From NCBI GenBank assembly GCA_009733715.1, contig WMKJ01000108.1:1-40112 (forward strand): a stretch of DNA of 40,112 bases. The letters run 5' to 3'. Shown piece by piece: positions 28,515-38,963 of the stretch. How positions within the stretch are numbered: the stretch's first letter is position 1; every line of letters starts with the position of its first letter. A model generated the notes under the pieces. It saw nothing but the letters and a program-made list of their open reading frames with translations, made no database searches and had not been told where the DNA came from. Both the position numbers and the translations under genes were made by a program. Origin of the DNA: Herpomyces periplanetae (Eukaryota > Ascomycota > Laboulbeniomycetes > Herpomycetales > Herpomycetaceae).

Positions 28515-30278
28515 AACTAGATGGCAATCAAATTCAATGATTTCCTTATTTTTAGACTAAATAATTAAACGTATAAAATTGCAAAATAGTGTGAAGCGAG
28601 AAATTTTTCAAAAAATATAAAAAATTCCTTCAAACTGTGCTTAGGGGTGTAATAGAAGTTACAGATTAACTTGGCACCGTTAAACTACGTAGAAGTAAAT
28701 ATTAAACATGATAGAATATATAAAACCTAAAATTTTATATTAGAAGAGAAGCGTAATAGGAATATTTTCATATCAAAGGTGAAGTGTAGAAAATATTTTT
28801 AAAGTACTTCCAAACAGTATCGCGAACCAACTTCAATCGCCACACTAAGCGGTTCTGAGCCCTCTTATATAATCGACGCACGTGATCCAGGGTGGATCAC
28901 GTGTAATAGAAGTGAGGGTGGCGCAGGTGGTGATAGGGAAGAGCTGAAAATGTTGACAATAATGAATGTGGGGGAAAATGATGGTTTACAGGATGTGTGA
29001 TGTTAATTTGTAGAAGTAGTGGTAATAATAGTGAGGTAAATTGTAGTAGTGAAGAAATATTTAAAGATGACGATTACAAGTATGCGCTAAAGTTCATAAT
29101 CACACTAATGTGAGCGATCCAGTTGACAATGAATTTTTGGTATGTGTATCGTAAAGGGAAAAAATTAAGATTAAGTTAAGTTAACCGGAAGGATCATGAT
29201 AAAATAAGAGTAAAAAGGTATGAACGTAGATGGGAAGGATTACGATTAACCTACAAACTTTTACATGAAGAAGGAATGTAGTAAAGCTTTGGTAGAAGAA
29301 AACAAGCCGATACGAACGAGAAATTTACGTATAATATAATTTTCAACCTATAATTATAAGACTAATCAATACGAAAGGTAAGGATTAGTGAGATTAAAAG
29401 ATTAACAGAAAGGACAAGAAAGATAGACAAGCTTTTGGCAAATTGGAGCAATTTAATGACGAAAGGGATGAACAGTTACATGAACAAACGATGTGAGGGG
29501 AAGGGAAAAGAAGCTAAAGCATAGGTTAATTTCCGGAATGACATATTCATGATAAATTGAAAGGTTACGCGATGATTTAGTTAACAGATAAATTTTTATA
29601 TGAAGAGGGAATTGAGCCTGATAAAATTATCCTTGAATGAACGCAAACAATTATAGTCCTGCGTCAACTCCTAGCAATAAAACCCTACAAGCCAGATAAC
29701 GACACGTGACCTGCACAGGGAGTTGGAATAATGGACAGGATATACGAGAAAAGGTGGAGATATGGGGTCGGAGGATAAAAAGGGTGAGGAACTTTAGAGG
29801 TATTTTGACGGAAGGAAAAGGTGGAAGTTGGTGTGAAATGGTCAAAGAACGGAGGCGGGTGGGTAAAAATGAACGAGTATGAACAGATGATGATAATTTA
29901 ATGTATACTTTGCTCTGCTCCAGACCAATTTACTATAACTGACACTCAAGCTGGAACAAGTATCACATAAACGAACGAGGATACACTTCCCACTATACCT
30001 CAGTAGAACGATTACCAAATATATCCAAGCAGAAAGGGTTCGCTTAAAAATGCCATGGCTAGAAGGTGCGTTGGTAAAAAGATCAGACGAAAATACTAAT
30101 TGGGAAAAAGGGTAGTGACACACAGGCTTCACCCTTTGAATCAGGAAGGAGGGAGAAGGCCCTTCCGCGAGGTTCTTGCTATTTTTAGATGTGGGTGTAA
30201 ATGGGAGGATATTTGAATGTCACGGGATGCGATAGTGGGAAAGTGGCACGCATTAGTACACTAAGCCGGAACAAATTT
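28515..30278 (-). promoter_or_regulatory. Purine-rich upstream region of Utp12-domain gene
   Basis: The + strand is A/G-rich, most clearly from about 28.9 to 30.2 kb, so the sense strand of the minus-strand gene is pyrimidine-rich. Minus-strand frames here (for example 29651-29845, 29842-30132) are low complexity. No gene is visible. Confidence 0.5.
28879..28903. promoter_or_regulatory. CACGTG-ended 25-bp palindrome
   Basis: CACGTGATCCA (28879-28889), spacer GGG, TGGATCACGTG (28893-28903): perfect 11-bp arms. Each arm carries a full E-box extended by ATCC/GGAT. It lies about 370 nt upstream of the Utp12-domain ATG and is a candidate paired bHLH site. Confidence 0.75.
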
Positions 30279-30385
30279 GGTGTGGATGTGTATGTGTGTG
30301 TGTGTGTGTGTGTATGTGTGTATGTGTGTATGTGTGTATATATGTGTGTGTGTGCATGTGTGCGTGTGTGCGTGTGTGCGTGCGC
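30279..30385 (+). repeat. (GT)n microsatellite at composition switch
   Basis: About 100 nt of GT repeats interrupted by TATG and TGCG variants. It separates the purine-rich left half from the pyrimidine-rich right half of this 3.8-kb intergenic region. Confidence 0.95.
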
Positions 30386-30399
30386 TAAAGAATAATATT

Positions 30400-32306
30400 C
30401 TGTAAAAAATTTCCTACCAACTTATGCTATACTAAATTAATGCAACTCTGTTTGCATTCACATCCCTTACCCTCATTCTACTAGCCGACCTTAAATGGCT
30501 AATCACCTCCACCACCTCTCCCAGCTTCCTTGCCAAATGATTAGTAATACAAACCACGGCAATATTTGACACGGTTTTATATTGTGCAGTGAGCGCGCAA
30601 TTGACTGGGACGGTTTACGGTGGTAAAATTTTTACTATAATTTTTAAGTTATTTCATCATTGAATAATTTTACCTATTCTTCAACTCATTCTCGCATCCA
30701 TCCTCACTCTCATTCCCACCCTCTTACTCACACGCGTTCCTCTTCTCCCCACTACTTGCTCCTTTCCCTCTTAGCATATCCATCTCTCCTTGCGCCACAC
30801 GCTTCCTCCTCCATTACTAAGCATCCTGTCAAATCTATTAAGTCATGTGAATCTTCCTCCGTCCGACTATAAAATCCTTCGTTCTCCCAATTCACACGCT
30901 TTTCCCCATTTTCCCCATTTCCATCGCGACTCGCTCCACCATACCTTCTCACTCTACTTTTGTCTCACTATAATCCATACCAATCTTATTACGTTTACTT
31001 TTCCTTCTTTTCCCATTTTCTATCGTCTACTTTATCTTACTTCCTTGTCTCTCCATAAGTTTCTTATCCTCTTTGCATACTTCTCCCCTCGCTTCACTAT
31101 CTTCACTTCCCTACATTCCCACACACCTACACCCCACACCCCACACCCACAGCCGCACTTATATTACCCTACTCGCCCATTCTGATATCTTTGCTCCTCA
31201 TTCCCTCTTATATCCTCCTTTTCCACCTCTTAAACCTCGCGCAGTCATTTTTTATCCATTTTCTACCGTCAATTCTTTCGTCGCATTGATTCAGTCTTCA
31301 AATTCATCACTGAATTTCCTTCCTCAATTGAATAATGCATCCTGTTTACCAAACTACTTTCGCCTCTCGTCCATCCTCTTGATTATCAAGTTTACTCTCT
31401 CCCTTACTCCGCTTTTCCTCTCAATTGATCCCTACTCTCCCATTGACATTTCCCCTAGTTTCTCTGCGTTCTGCTTTTCCCTTCTTACTCTTCACCTCAT
31501 CGCATGCCTGTAATTTATTCCCAATACTCAACTTCTTGCCAATAGCACCCTCGCTACTCTTTTTCTACTCTACTCCCTTCCTTATCAACGTATCCTTCGC
31601 ATCTCGTACCGCCGCCCTCTTTACTCGGCAAATTATCCCTTTCCTACACGATTCCCGATACGATACATTACGGAACATTTTCTTTCACCCCCATCTCAAA
31701 TCTCCTCAATCGTTAGTGTGGGTCGGATTTATTCCCACGGTGTTATTTGGATTACATTGTTAATATCTGTCTTTTGCCTTATTGCACTATCAATTGATCG
31801 TGCGCATTCAAACTATTTCCTCTCCCTTGTTAACATTTCCCCCATCCTTCCCCCACTCCCTTCTTGCCATCGCTAATAGTGCCAACTGTACTCTTGGTTC
31901 CCTTTCTTAGCCTTAACCCTTAATTGAATTTACAAAGTAAATTCTATCTCAAATTCGCGGCTTTTGTCACGTATATTCTCACTACGTTGCAAACGCACTC
32001 GCGCACTACATTCAACTTCATCCAATGTCTCATTGAATGAAAAGGTGATCTATCAAACGCTTTACTGTTACTTTGACACTTCCTCCGATTGTCAAGTCAT
32101 ACTTTCGGGTTTGAACGGGGGAAAGTTAGCTTCATACTTTGACTATATTTAAAGCTCCGCCTATCACACCCGCGATCCTCCTTGTTACTTTTTCAAAACA
32201 ACCGACCGTTCATGGACCTAGCGCTCAACCTTTGAATTTATCTACACTCTAGCCTGCCCAAGTGTATGTGTGTGTGTGTGAACGTTTTGCGACAACACTA
32301 TACGAT
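30400..32306 (+). promoter_or_regulatory. Pyrimidine-rich upstream region of the bromodomain gene
   Basis: The + strand is C/T-rich, most strongly at 30660-31900. Overlapping open frames here translate to His/Ser/Leu/Pro/Phe-rich peptides with no family resemblance and are judged non-coding. A second short TG run (32262-32280) ends about 27 nt before the ATG. Confidence 0.5.
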
Positions 32307-35300
32307 ATGACGAACGAAGAAAATTCAACACCCGTTCGCCCGTCTAAATCACCGTCTGATCCTGATGTTGACATGAAGGACGCGTCATCCTCGCCAGCTC
32401 ATTCAAGATATGGAGAAGTGTCTCGGCCTAAAACACCCAAGGAAGACAGTAAAAAGCTTACTCCTACGTCTTCTCCAGCTAATATCGATTCAACATTTGA
32501 TCACCTGGAATCTCCCAACTCATCGATTATCGAATCGTGTAATGGCAAAGATAATCGGACAGAACGATCTTCCTCACCCACAACTAATGTGGATAAACCT
32601 GAGCGGATTAAAGACTTACCGAATGGTTCAACGGAATCCAAGCCTACAGAAACTACGCCCAAAGTACACGAACGAGAGGGTGAGGATGAGGGTGGTGAGC
32701 CACTTGCTAAACGAGTTAAGACGGAGCAGAAACCTTTACAAAACAGTGAACTCAATGAACCAGAAGGTGATTTAATGCAAGTAGAGTGTACTACTGCCGC
32801 TCGTTCAACCCCAACAGACGTACTGGAGTCAAAGGCAACAACGGCTAATGAGGATTCAGGCGAACATGGTGATGATAGCGGTGGTGAAGAAATAAGGTAT
32901 CCAAATAATAATTGTGGGGGGGGAGTACCGACTGTAGCCCAAACAGGTGATGCTGGCACGTCTACCAATTTAGTGGAAATCATGACGTTAAAGCATTTTG
33001 ATTCGGAACCTATAACGGAAGTTCAGCATAAATACATACTCGAACAATTACGCAAAGCAAAAAAAACCAAAAATGGAATGTGGTTCGCAGAACCCGTTGA
33101 TCCTGTCAAGATGAACCTACCTACATACTTTGACCTTGTTAAACGTCCTATGGATCTTAGTACGATTGAAACAAAGTTAAAGGACAATGTTTATAATTCA
33201 ACGGACAATTTAATGGAAGATTTTGATTTGATGATTGATAATTGCGCTTTATTCAACGGAGCACAACATCAAGTTACGCTAGCTGGTTACGCCTTAAAGG
33301 TTTATTTTGTAAAATTGTTAAGTTTACTACCTTCTCGTGATCAAGTTGTCGCGTCAAAAAAGTTTCAGAAACCTCCCGCTCCGTCTACTCGACCACCACA
33401 GCCTAGAAGGGGGTCAAGGCTCAAATCAACACCTGTAGCGCCGTCTCCAGTACCGTCGTCAACTTTGACGGCAACAGCAGCCACACCAATGACACCCGCT
33501 AGTACATCAATGTCAACATCAATGGAAACAATAACTCCCAGTACGGCGTGTCTACCCACAACAGGATCTACAATAACAGCGGCTGCAACACCGGCATCAG
33601 CACCCGCTACGACAACTTCATCCAAGAACTCCCTTAATACAACGGCGTCAACTGCAGCAACAGCGACAGCGGTAACGTCAAGTTTGGGTTCAACTGCAGC
33701 AACGTCAGCAATCTCACCGGGTTCATCGGGGACATTTGCATTAGATCCAAACGGTGTCCCGTTAATTCGTCGAGATAGCTCAGTAACAAACAGACCTAAG
33801 CGGGAAATTCATCGACCACCACCTCGAGATTTACCTTACTCAAGCGTTAAACCAAAGAAAAAAAAGTATGCACTGGAGTTAAAATTTGCCGAAAGAGTTA
33901 TTTCGGAGTTATTTAAATCAAAACATAGTGCATACTCATTTCCATTCCTTCAACCCGTGGACCCTGTTGCACTTAATATACCTGATTATCATAAAGTGAT
34001 TAAAAAGCCTATGGATTTTGGCACAATTGCCGCTAATTTGAAAAGTAACTTTTACGGAACTGCCAAAGAAGTTTACGCGGATGCTCAACAAGTGTTTGCT
34101 AATTGCTTCAAGTATAATGCTGAAGGTAGTCATGTTCACGTTCTCGGTCAAAGGTTACAAGCTGTATTTGAGAGTGAATGGTCCCAAAAGGATGCTTGGA
34201 TTAACGATAACACACCGGTAAGCGAGCCGGAACCTGAGTTGACTGAGGAAGATGATGAAGATGAAGACGAAGAGGATGAAGATGAAGCCGCGGCACGAGA
34301 GCAAAATGAGAGAACTGCTAAATTATTAGCTATACAAGAACAAATTGCTCGATTAACCGAACAAAGTAACAAGTTAATTATGGAAGCGACTCAAATGGGT
34401 GCCCTGTCCAAACGGACATCCTTTAAGAAGACTTCCGGAGGTGGAGTGTTACCACGCGGCCACAAAAAGGACCGAAAGATGAAAAATGGAAAAGATATAG
34501 GCTTGAGTAAAAGTGGTAGTGGTAATATTCATCATCATCATCATCACCACAGTGGAGGTTTGGGTAGCAGTCATCATGGAAGTGGAGGAATAGGAAGTGG
34601 TGTTAGCGGTAATAGCAAGAGAGCAAGTTCAGGTGTAGCGGGAGGTGGAAGAGGTGGGGGAGATGGAATGGGGTCGGGGATTAGTTCGAAGAAAGCCAGT
34701 AGTAAAACGAAGAAGATTCCGGCTATGACACTTGACCAAAAACGAGAAATTGCCGAATTTATCGGAACACTCGATTCGTTAAGTAGCGAAATGCAGCATA
34801 TTATTCAGGTGATCCGTAGTGGTATGCCGAGTATGAAAGATGAATCGGATGAGATTGAGTTATCTGTGGATGAAATCCCGAATCACATATTGTACGAATT
34901 ATATCAATACGTTCGACAGTTGCAAGGTTTACCAGTTAATCCGCCTCCACCCCCACCACCTGCAGCGCCGTGCATATCAAGTTTGCGAGAAATGCAGGGT
35001 GATGCATTTTTTGATTTCCGTGATGAAGAAGATGTTGAGTATCGGCCTCGAGGATCGGTAAGCGGGAAGAGAGGGTCAGGCCGGGCGGGTAGAGGAGGTG
35101 GGTCATCAAGAGGAGGAAGGGATGGGGAAATAAGTGGACGAAAGAAGAGTCGAACGTCAAAATTAGACGAACAAGAAAGTAAAATTCAAGAAATGACGGC
35201 AACGTTAGCTCGATTCCAACAGCGCGTTAATTCAGGTAAGTGTAATTCATTTTTAAACTTAAACATTTTCATGCGTGCGTTCGTGCGTACGTTCGTGTGT

Positions 35301-35628
35301 GCGTGCGTGCATGCGTGTGCTTGTGTGTGTACGAATGCGGGTGCGAGTGCGAATGTGCGTATACGTGTATAGAATAAATATCATCATTGTATATACGCAC
35401 ACTCAAGTGCGCGCACCCAACTACTCACGCACGCAAGAGATTGAAGTTTTGTGCTTTTGACGAAGAAAGTTTTTGCAGAAAGAAATTCTCTTTCGAAAGT
35501 GTGTAAAGCAGCTTTTTATACTAATGGTCATGTGATCAGGCACAGCCCAGCCAGCGCCGGCTGCGGACGAAGCTCGCTTAGATGAGAGTTCGGATGATGT
35601 TAGTGACTCAGAGAGTGAGGAAGAGTAA
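32307..35628 (+). CDS. BDF1: Double bromodomain-NET protein (BET family, Bdf1)
   Basis: Exons 32307-35235 and 35540-35628, giving 1005 aa. BET proteins bind acetylated histone H4 and recruit TFIID and chromatin factors. Bromodomain 1 is at about 235-345 (PVDPVKMNLPTYFDLVKRPM; acetyl-lysine Asn in NCALFNG). Bromodomain 2 is at about 520-630 (FPFLQPVDPVALNIPDYH; Asn in NCFKYN). An acidic run, a coiled coil, a His run and a Gly/Ser stretch lead to the NET domain at about 808-871 (LDQKREIAEFIGTLDSL). Exon 2 gives the typical acidic end DSESEEE after phase-1 splicing. The linker between bromodomains is Ala/Thr/Ser-rich. The frame runs further upstream without an ATG; the first ATG is at 32307. The 304-nt intron is the longest in the window and carries GT- and AC-rich arms. 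If the intron were retained, the protein would end soon after in a Cys/Val/Arg-rich tail. Confidence 0.95.
35270..35440 (+). repeat. GT-rich and AC-rich arms inside BDF1 intron
   Basis: Within intron 35236-35539, a GTGCGT-type tract (35270-35372) is followed by an AC-rich tract (35389-35435). GTGCGTATAC (35355-35364) pairs with GTATATACGCAC (35389-35400) with a 2-nt bulge. The intron RNA can probably fold back and bring its ends closer. Confidence 0.7.
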
Positions 35629-36789
35629 GCTTTGTATGCTTCACGTGTAAAAGTGATTAGGTTAATGGGAGTTCATCCGGTTATATTTTTCGAGTATTAC
35701 GTTTAAATCTGACAGATGTGGGCATGACTTTTGCTTACCCATGAATCCGTTTCATGCATCTATGCACTTCTCTACTTTTTTTCCCTCCTCGCCCCTCCGT
35801 CCCCTCCCGGGTCGGGTGATTTCCACTCTCTACCGGCGGTCCTATCGGCCTCCGTGGGCCGGCGTTTTATTTTTCCGGCACCGCACTTTCGTATTTCTTG
35901 GTCCTGGCATGTAGGTATGAGAGTGTATAGGTTTATGGCAAGCACAGATTTGATATGATATTTGATCGTATTAAAGTATGCATACATATGTATATGGGTG
36001 TATGTTATAACTCATACCATTCGTTTGTCGATGTTAAAGTATACCGGGTTGTACGTGAGCGCACATGTATTCCCATCCTTGTCTTTGTTGTGCCATACTT
36101 TCCCATTTTCTCGTTTATCAAAGTTACATCAAGAATTCATCAAAACTAATCTGATCGATACTAACACATTCCATCATATTTCATACACTTACATCTCATT
36201 GTAAACCTAATACCCACTCCCTAACCACATTTTTTCCATAAAAGTTCTACCTACCTTGCCCTCCACGCCAATCCGGAAAATATTTTTTCCCCTTCAACAT
36301 CAAAAAACTTCCTTATGTAATTCCCCAAAATGCTCTAGTGGATAAGCAATGAGGTAGCACGTGCTAAATCACGTGTACCGCTCAACAGCCAATAGAATGT
36401 CTGTGAATAGTAATACCGATTCGGAGAATGCGATATTAAATTAATCCGAATTTGCACGTGCGAGTCGGATAAATTTTCGCGCGGTTCCCCAAGTTGGGGC
36501 GGGACTGTACAAAGAATTCGGTAGTAATGCACCAAGGGATTTTTTGGGTTTAAGAAAATAGAAATACTTTAAGCATTAATTTTTATATGTTGGGCTATGG
36601 GTGTATAATTGTACGTGTATTTTGTACGGACTAATGTATGGAATGAGACAATGAAGAGTGTTCTGGATAAAATTGAGCGTACATAGTAAAATTTGTGGAT
36701 GATCGAAGCCGGTTGTTTGAATTCTACATTAAGTTTGGTGAAAATTATATGATATTGTTAAATTGTACATACGTGGAAGTTGGATAGTC
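35629..36789. promoter_or_regulatory. BDF1 3' flank and ILV3 promoter
   Basis: 1.16 kb between tandem genes. A GC-rich, CCGG-containing patch lies at 35790-35890. The part nearest ILV3 has three CACGTG sites and a CCAAT box, listed below. Short frames here look random. Confidence 0.5.
36358..36460. promoter_or_regulatory. Three CACGTG sites and a CCAAT box upstream of ILV3
   Basis: CACGTG occurs at 36358-36363, 36370-36375 and 36455-36460, and CCAAT at 36389-36393, about 330-430 nt upstream of the ILV3 ATG. Cbf1-type and Hap-type factors are the likely readers, by analogy with yeast amino-acid and mitochondrial genes. Confidence 0.55.
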
Positions 36790-38727
36790 ATGGTGAATTT
36801 TCCAAAGTGGATCGTACGGGCCAAAAGTTTAGTCAGAACAAGAGCATTATCTCAAACGTGCAAGCGTAGGAGTAATGAACAAAGAGATAATGATGGAATT
36901 AATCGTATTAGCCAACGTATCACTCAGGATAAAGCACACGGTGCCGCTCAAGCTATGTTATACGCAACAGGATTTACAGAAGGCGATATGAAACGAGGTC
37001 AAGTGGGAATCGCGTCAAGCTGGTTTACGGGGAATCCGTGTAATATGCACTTACTCGACCTTAGTCGACAAATTTGCCAAAGTGTGGAAAATTTTACGCT
37101 AAAGGGACATAATGAAATGGTTGGACTTCAATTTAATACTATTGGAGTTAGCGATGGAATTTCAATGGGTACAGATGGTATGCGATACTCTTTACCATCG
37201 CGTGAAATTATCGCGGATTCAGTGGAAACGGTGATGAACGCTCAGTGGTACGATGGTTTAATTACTGTACCAGGATGTGATAAAAATATGCCGGGTATGG
37301 CTATGGCAATGGGACGTATAAATCGTCCGGCCTTAATGGTGTACGGTGGGACAATTGCACCGGGACGCATGCCGGATATTGAAGGAAAGTCGAATTCGGG
37401 CCAAGGGGAAGATTTGGATATAGTATCGGCATTTCAAGCGTACGGGGAATATATATCAGGCAAAATAAGTGATGATGTTCGCAGGAAAATAATTCGACAT
37501 GCATGTCCAGGACAGGGAGCGTGTGGTGGCATGTATACGGCAAATAGCATGGCGACAGCATTAGAAACAATGGGACTTACGTTACCCGGCTCATCATCGA
37601 ATCCAGCGGCGAGCGGGGCCAAGAAAGCTGAATGTGAGGTAGTTGGAGCTACAATTTACGGTTTGCTGCGTGAACAAATTTTGCCGCGAGATATTGTAAC
37701 GCGTACAGCGCTGGAAAATGCAATAGTAATAACAATGGTCCTGGGAGGTTCTACCAATGTAGTTCTTCACTTATTAGCTATAGCGCATGCGTTTAATGTG
37801 AAACTTGACTTGGATGATTTTCAGCGAATTAGTGATCAAACACCTTTACTGGCAGATTTAAAACCATCCGGTCGTTATGTTATGCAAGATATCCATGAAA
37901 TTGGAGGAACGCCTGCTTTACTCAAGTATTTAATAGGTGAAGGGTTGGTCAAGGGAGATGGGATGACGGTAACGGGAAAAACACTACGAGAAAATACTTT
38001 AACGGCGCGTGATATTTTTGAGCGTAGCATAGTCAAGACAACAGTTGGTTCACAAGTTAAAGCATCTGACAAGGTTGAAGTTAAGGGAATTATTAAACGA
38101 ATTAATGAACCAATCAAGGCAACCGGACATATTACGGTTTTACGTGGAAGCTTAGCACCAGGAGGTAGTGTAGGTAAAATAACGGGTAAAGAAGGAGAAG
38201 TATTCGAGGGGATAGCTCGAGTATTTAATCATGAAGATGAATTAATTCAGGCATTAGAAGCACAAACGTTGATTCCACAGGACGCTAGGACCCAACAACC
38301 CGTAGAAAATATTGTTGCGATAATTCGTTATGCGGGACCAAAGGGAGGACCGGGGATGCCAGAAATGTTAAAGCCAACATCAGCCATTATGGGAGCCGGT
38401 TTAGGACATCGTGTAGCGTTACTTACAGATGGAAGATTTAGCGGTGGAAGTCATGGATTTATTATAGGACATATAGTACCGGAAGCAGCGTGCAACGGAC
38501 CCATTGCGCATGTTAAGGATGGAGATAAAATTCGGATTGACGCCCGCCCCCAGGTTCGACGTATTGATTGGATACCTGTCACATCGGAAGATTTTGCAAC
38601 AGCTCCACTAAGTAGATCTTATGAATCGAGTGTAGTTTTACAAAAGTTTGCGCGAACTGTTAGCGATGCGAGTCATGGTTGTGTTACCACTACTACACCT
38701 CCTACCAATACCCTTAATTCATCATAG
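36790..38727 (+). CDS. ILV3: Dihydroxy-acid dehydratase, mitochondrial
   Basis: 645 aa, intronless. It converts 2,3-dihydroxy-isovalerate and -methylvalerate to the 2-oxo acids, the third common step of valine and isoleucine synthesis, in the mitochondrial matrix. The N-terminal ~45 residues are rich in Arg/Lys/Ser ([20 protein letters not shown]), a presequence. Core motifs are [66 protein letters not shown] and [18 protein letters not shown]; the three cysteines in NPCN, GCDK and GACGG are the usual iron-sulfur cluster ligands. The frame opens upstream of the ATG at 36790 but without another ATG. A Thr/Pro tail follows the usual GCVT end. It converges on the unknown gene at the right edge. 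Confidence 0.97.
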   Translation: MVNFPKWIVRAKSLVRTRALSQTCKRRSNEQRDNDGINRISQRITQDKAHGAAQAMLYATGFTEGDMKRGQVGIASSWFTGNPCNMHLLDLSRQICQSVENFTLKGHNEMVGLQFNTIGVSDGISMGTDGMRYSLPSREIIADSVETVMNAQWYDGLITVPGCDKNMPGMAMAMGRINRPALMVYGGTIAPGRMPDIEGKSNSGQGEDLDIVSAFQAYGEYISGKISDDVRRKIIRHACPGQGACGGMYTANSMATALETMGLTLPGSSSNPAASGAKKAECEVVGATIYGLLREQILPRDIVTRTALENAIVITMVLGGSTNVVLHLLAIAHAFNVKLDLDDFQRISDQTPLLADLKPSGRYVMQDIHEIGGTPALLKYLIGEGLVKGDGMTVTGKTLRENTLTARDIFERSIVKTTVGSQVKASDKVEVKGIIKRINEPIKATGHITVLRGSLAPGGSVGKITGKEGEVFEGIARVFNHEDELIQALEAQTLIPQDARTQQPVENIVAIIRYAGPKGGPGMPEMLKPTSAIMGAGLGHRVALLTDGRFSGGSHGFIIGHIVPEAACNGPIAHVKDGDKIRIDARPQVRRIDWIPVTSEDFATAPLSRSYESSVVLQKFARTVSDASHGCVTTTTPPTNTLNSS

Positions 38728-38880
38728 CGCGTAACGATAACACTGCTGGAAATGTCCCAAATAGCCTCTGCAAATAATATGACTAGCAATACAAATTTTG
38801 TAAACCCAAATAAACCTTTTTTTTTCCCTTTTCGTTGCGCTCAAACTTTTTGGAAAAATTCCGTAAACTTCCTCTCCTCA

Positions 38881-38963
38881 ATGACGTCATCGCCCGAGCC
38901 AGCATCACGTGCACAACTAGGACTCGACGACGCGCACGCGGAGCCCCACGAGGGCAGCACGTG
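38881..38963. promoter_or_regulatory. CRE palindrome and two CACGTG sites at convergent junction
   Basis: ATGACGTCAT (38881-38890) is a perfect CRE/ATF palindrome; CACGTG follows at 38906-38911 and 38958-38963. The cluster lies between and across the 3' ends of two convergent genes, an unusual place for promoter motifs. Confidence 0.55.

Noticed and set aside
30660-31763. Overlapping plus-strand open frames of 70-146 codons upstream of BDF1
   Set aside because: Same low-complexity pattern, overlapping each other in different frames in a C/T-rich tract.
32262-32306. Longer N-terminus for the bromodomain protein
   Set aside because: The upstream part is a TG repeat without an ATG; the first ATG is at 32307.
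36330-36360. tRNA A-box-like sequence (CTCTAGTGGATAAGC)
   Set aside because: No B box and no cloverleaf partner downstream; it is in the ILV3 promoter.
36763-36789. Longer N-terminus for dihydroxy-acid dehydratase
   Set aside because: It would begin with TTG; the ATG at 36790 already gives a good mitochondrial presequence.
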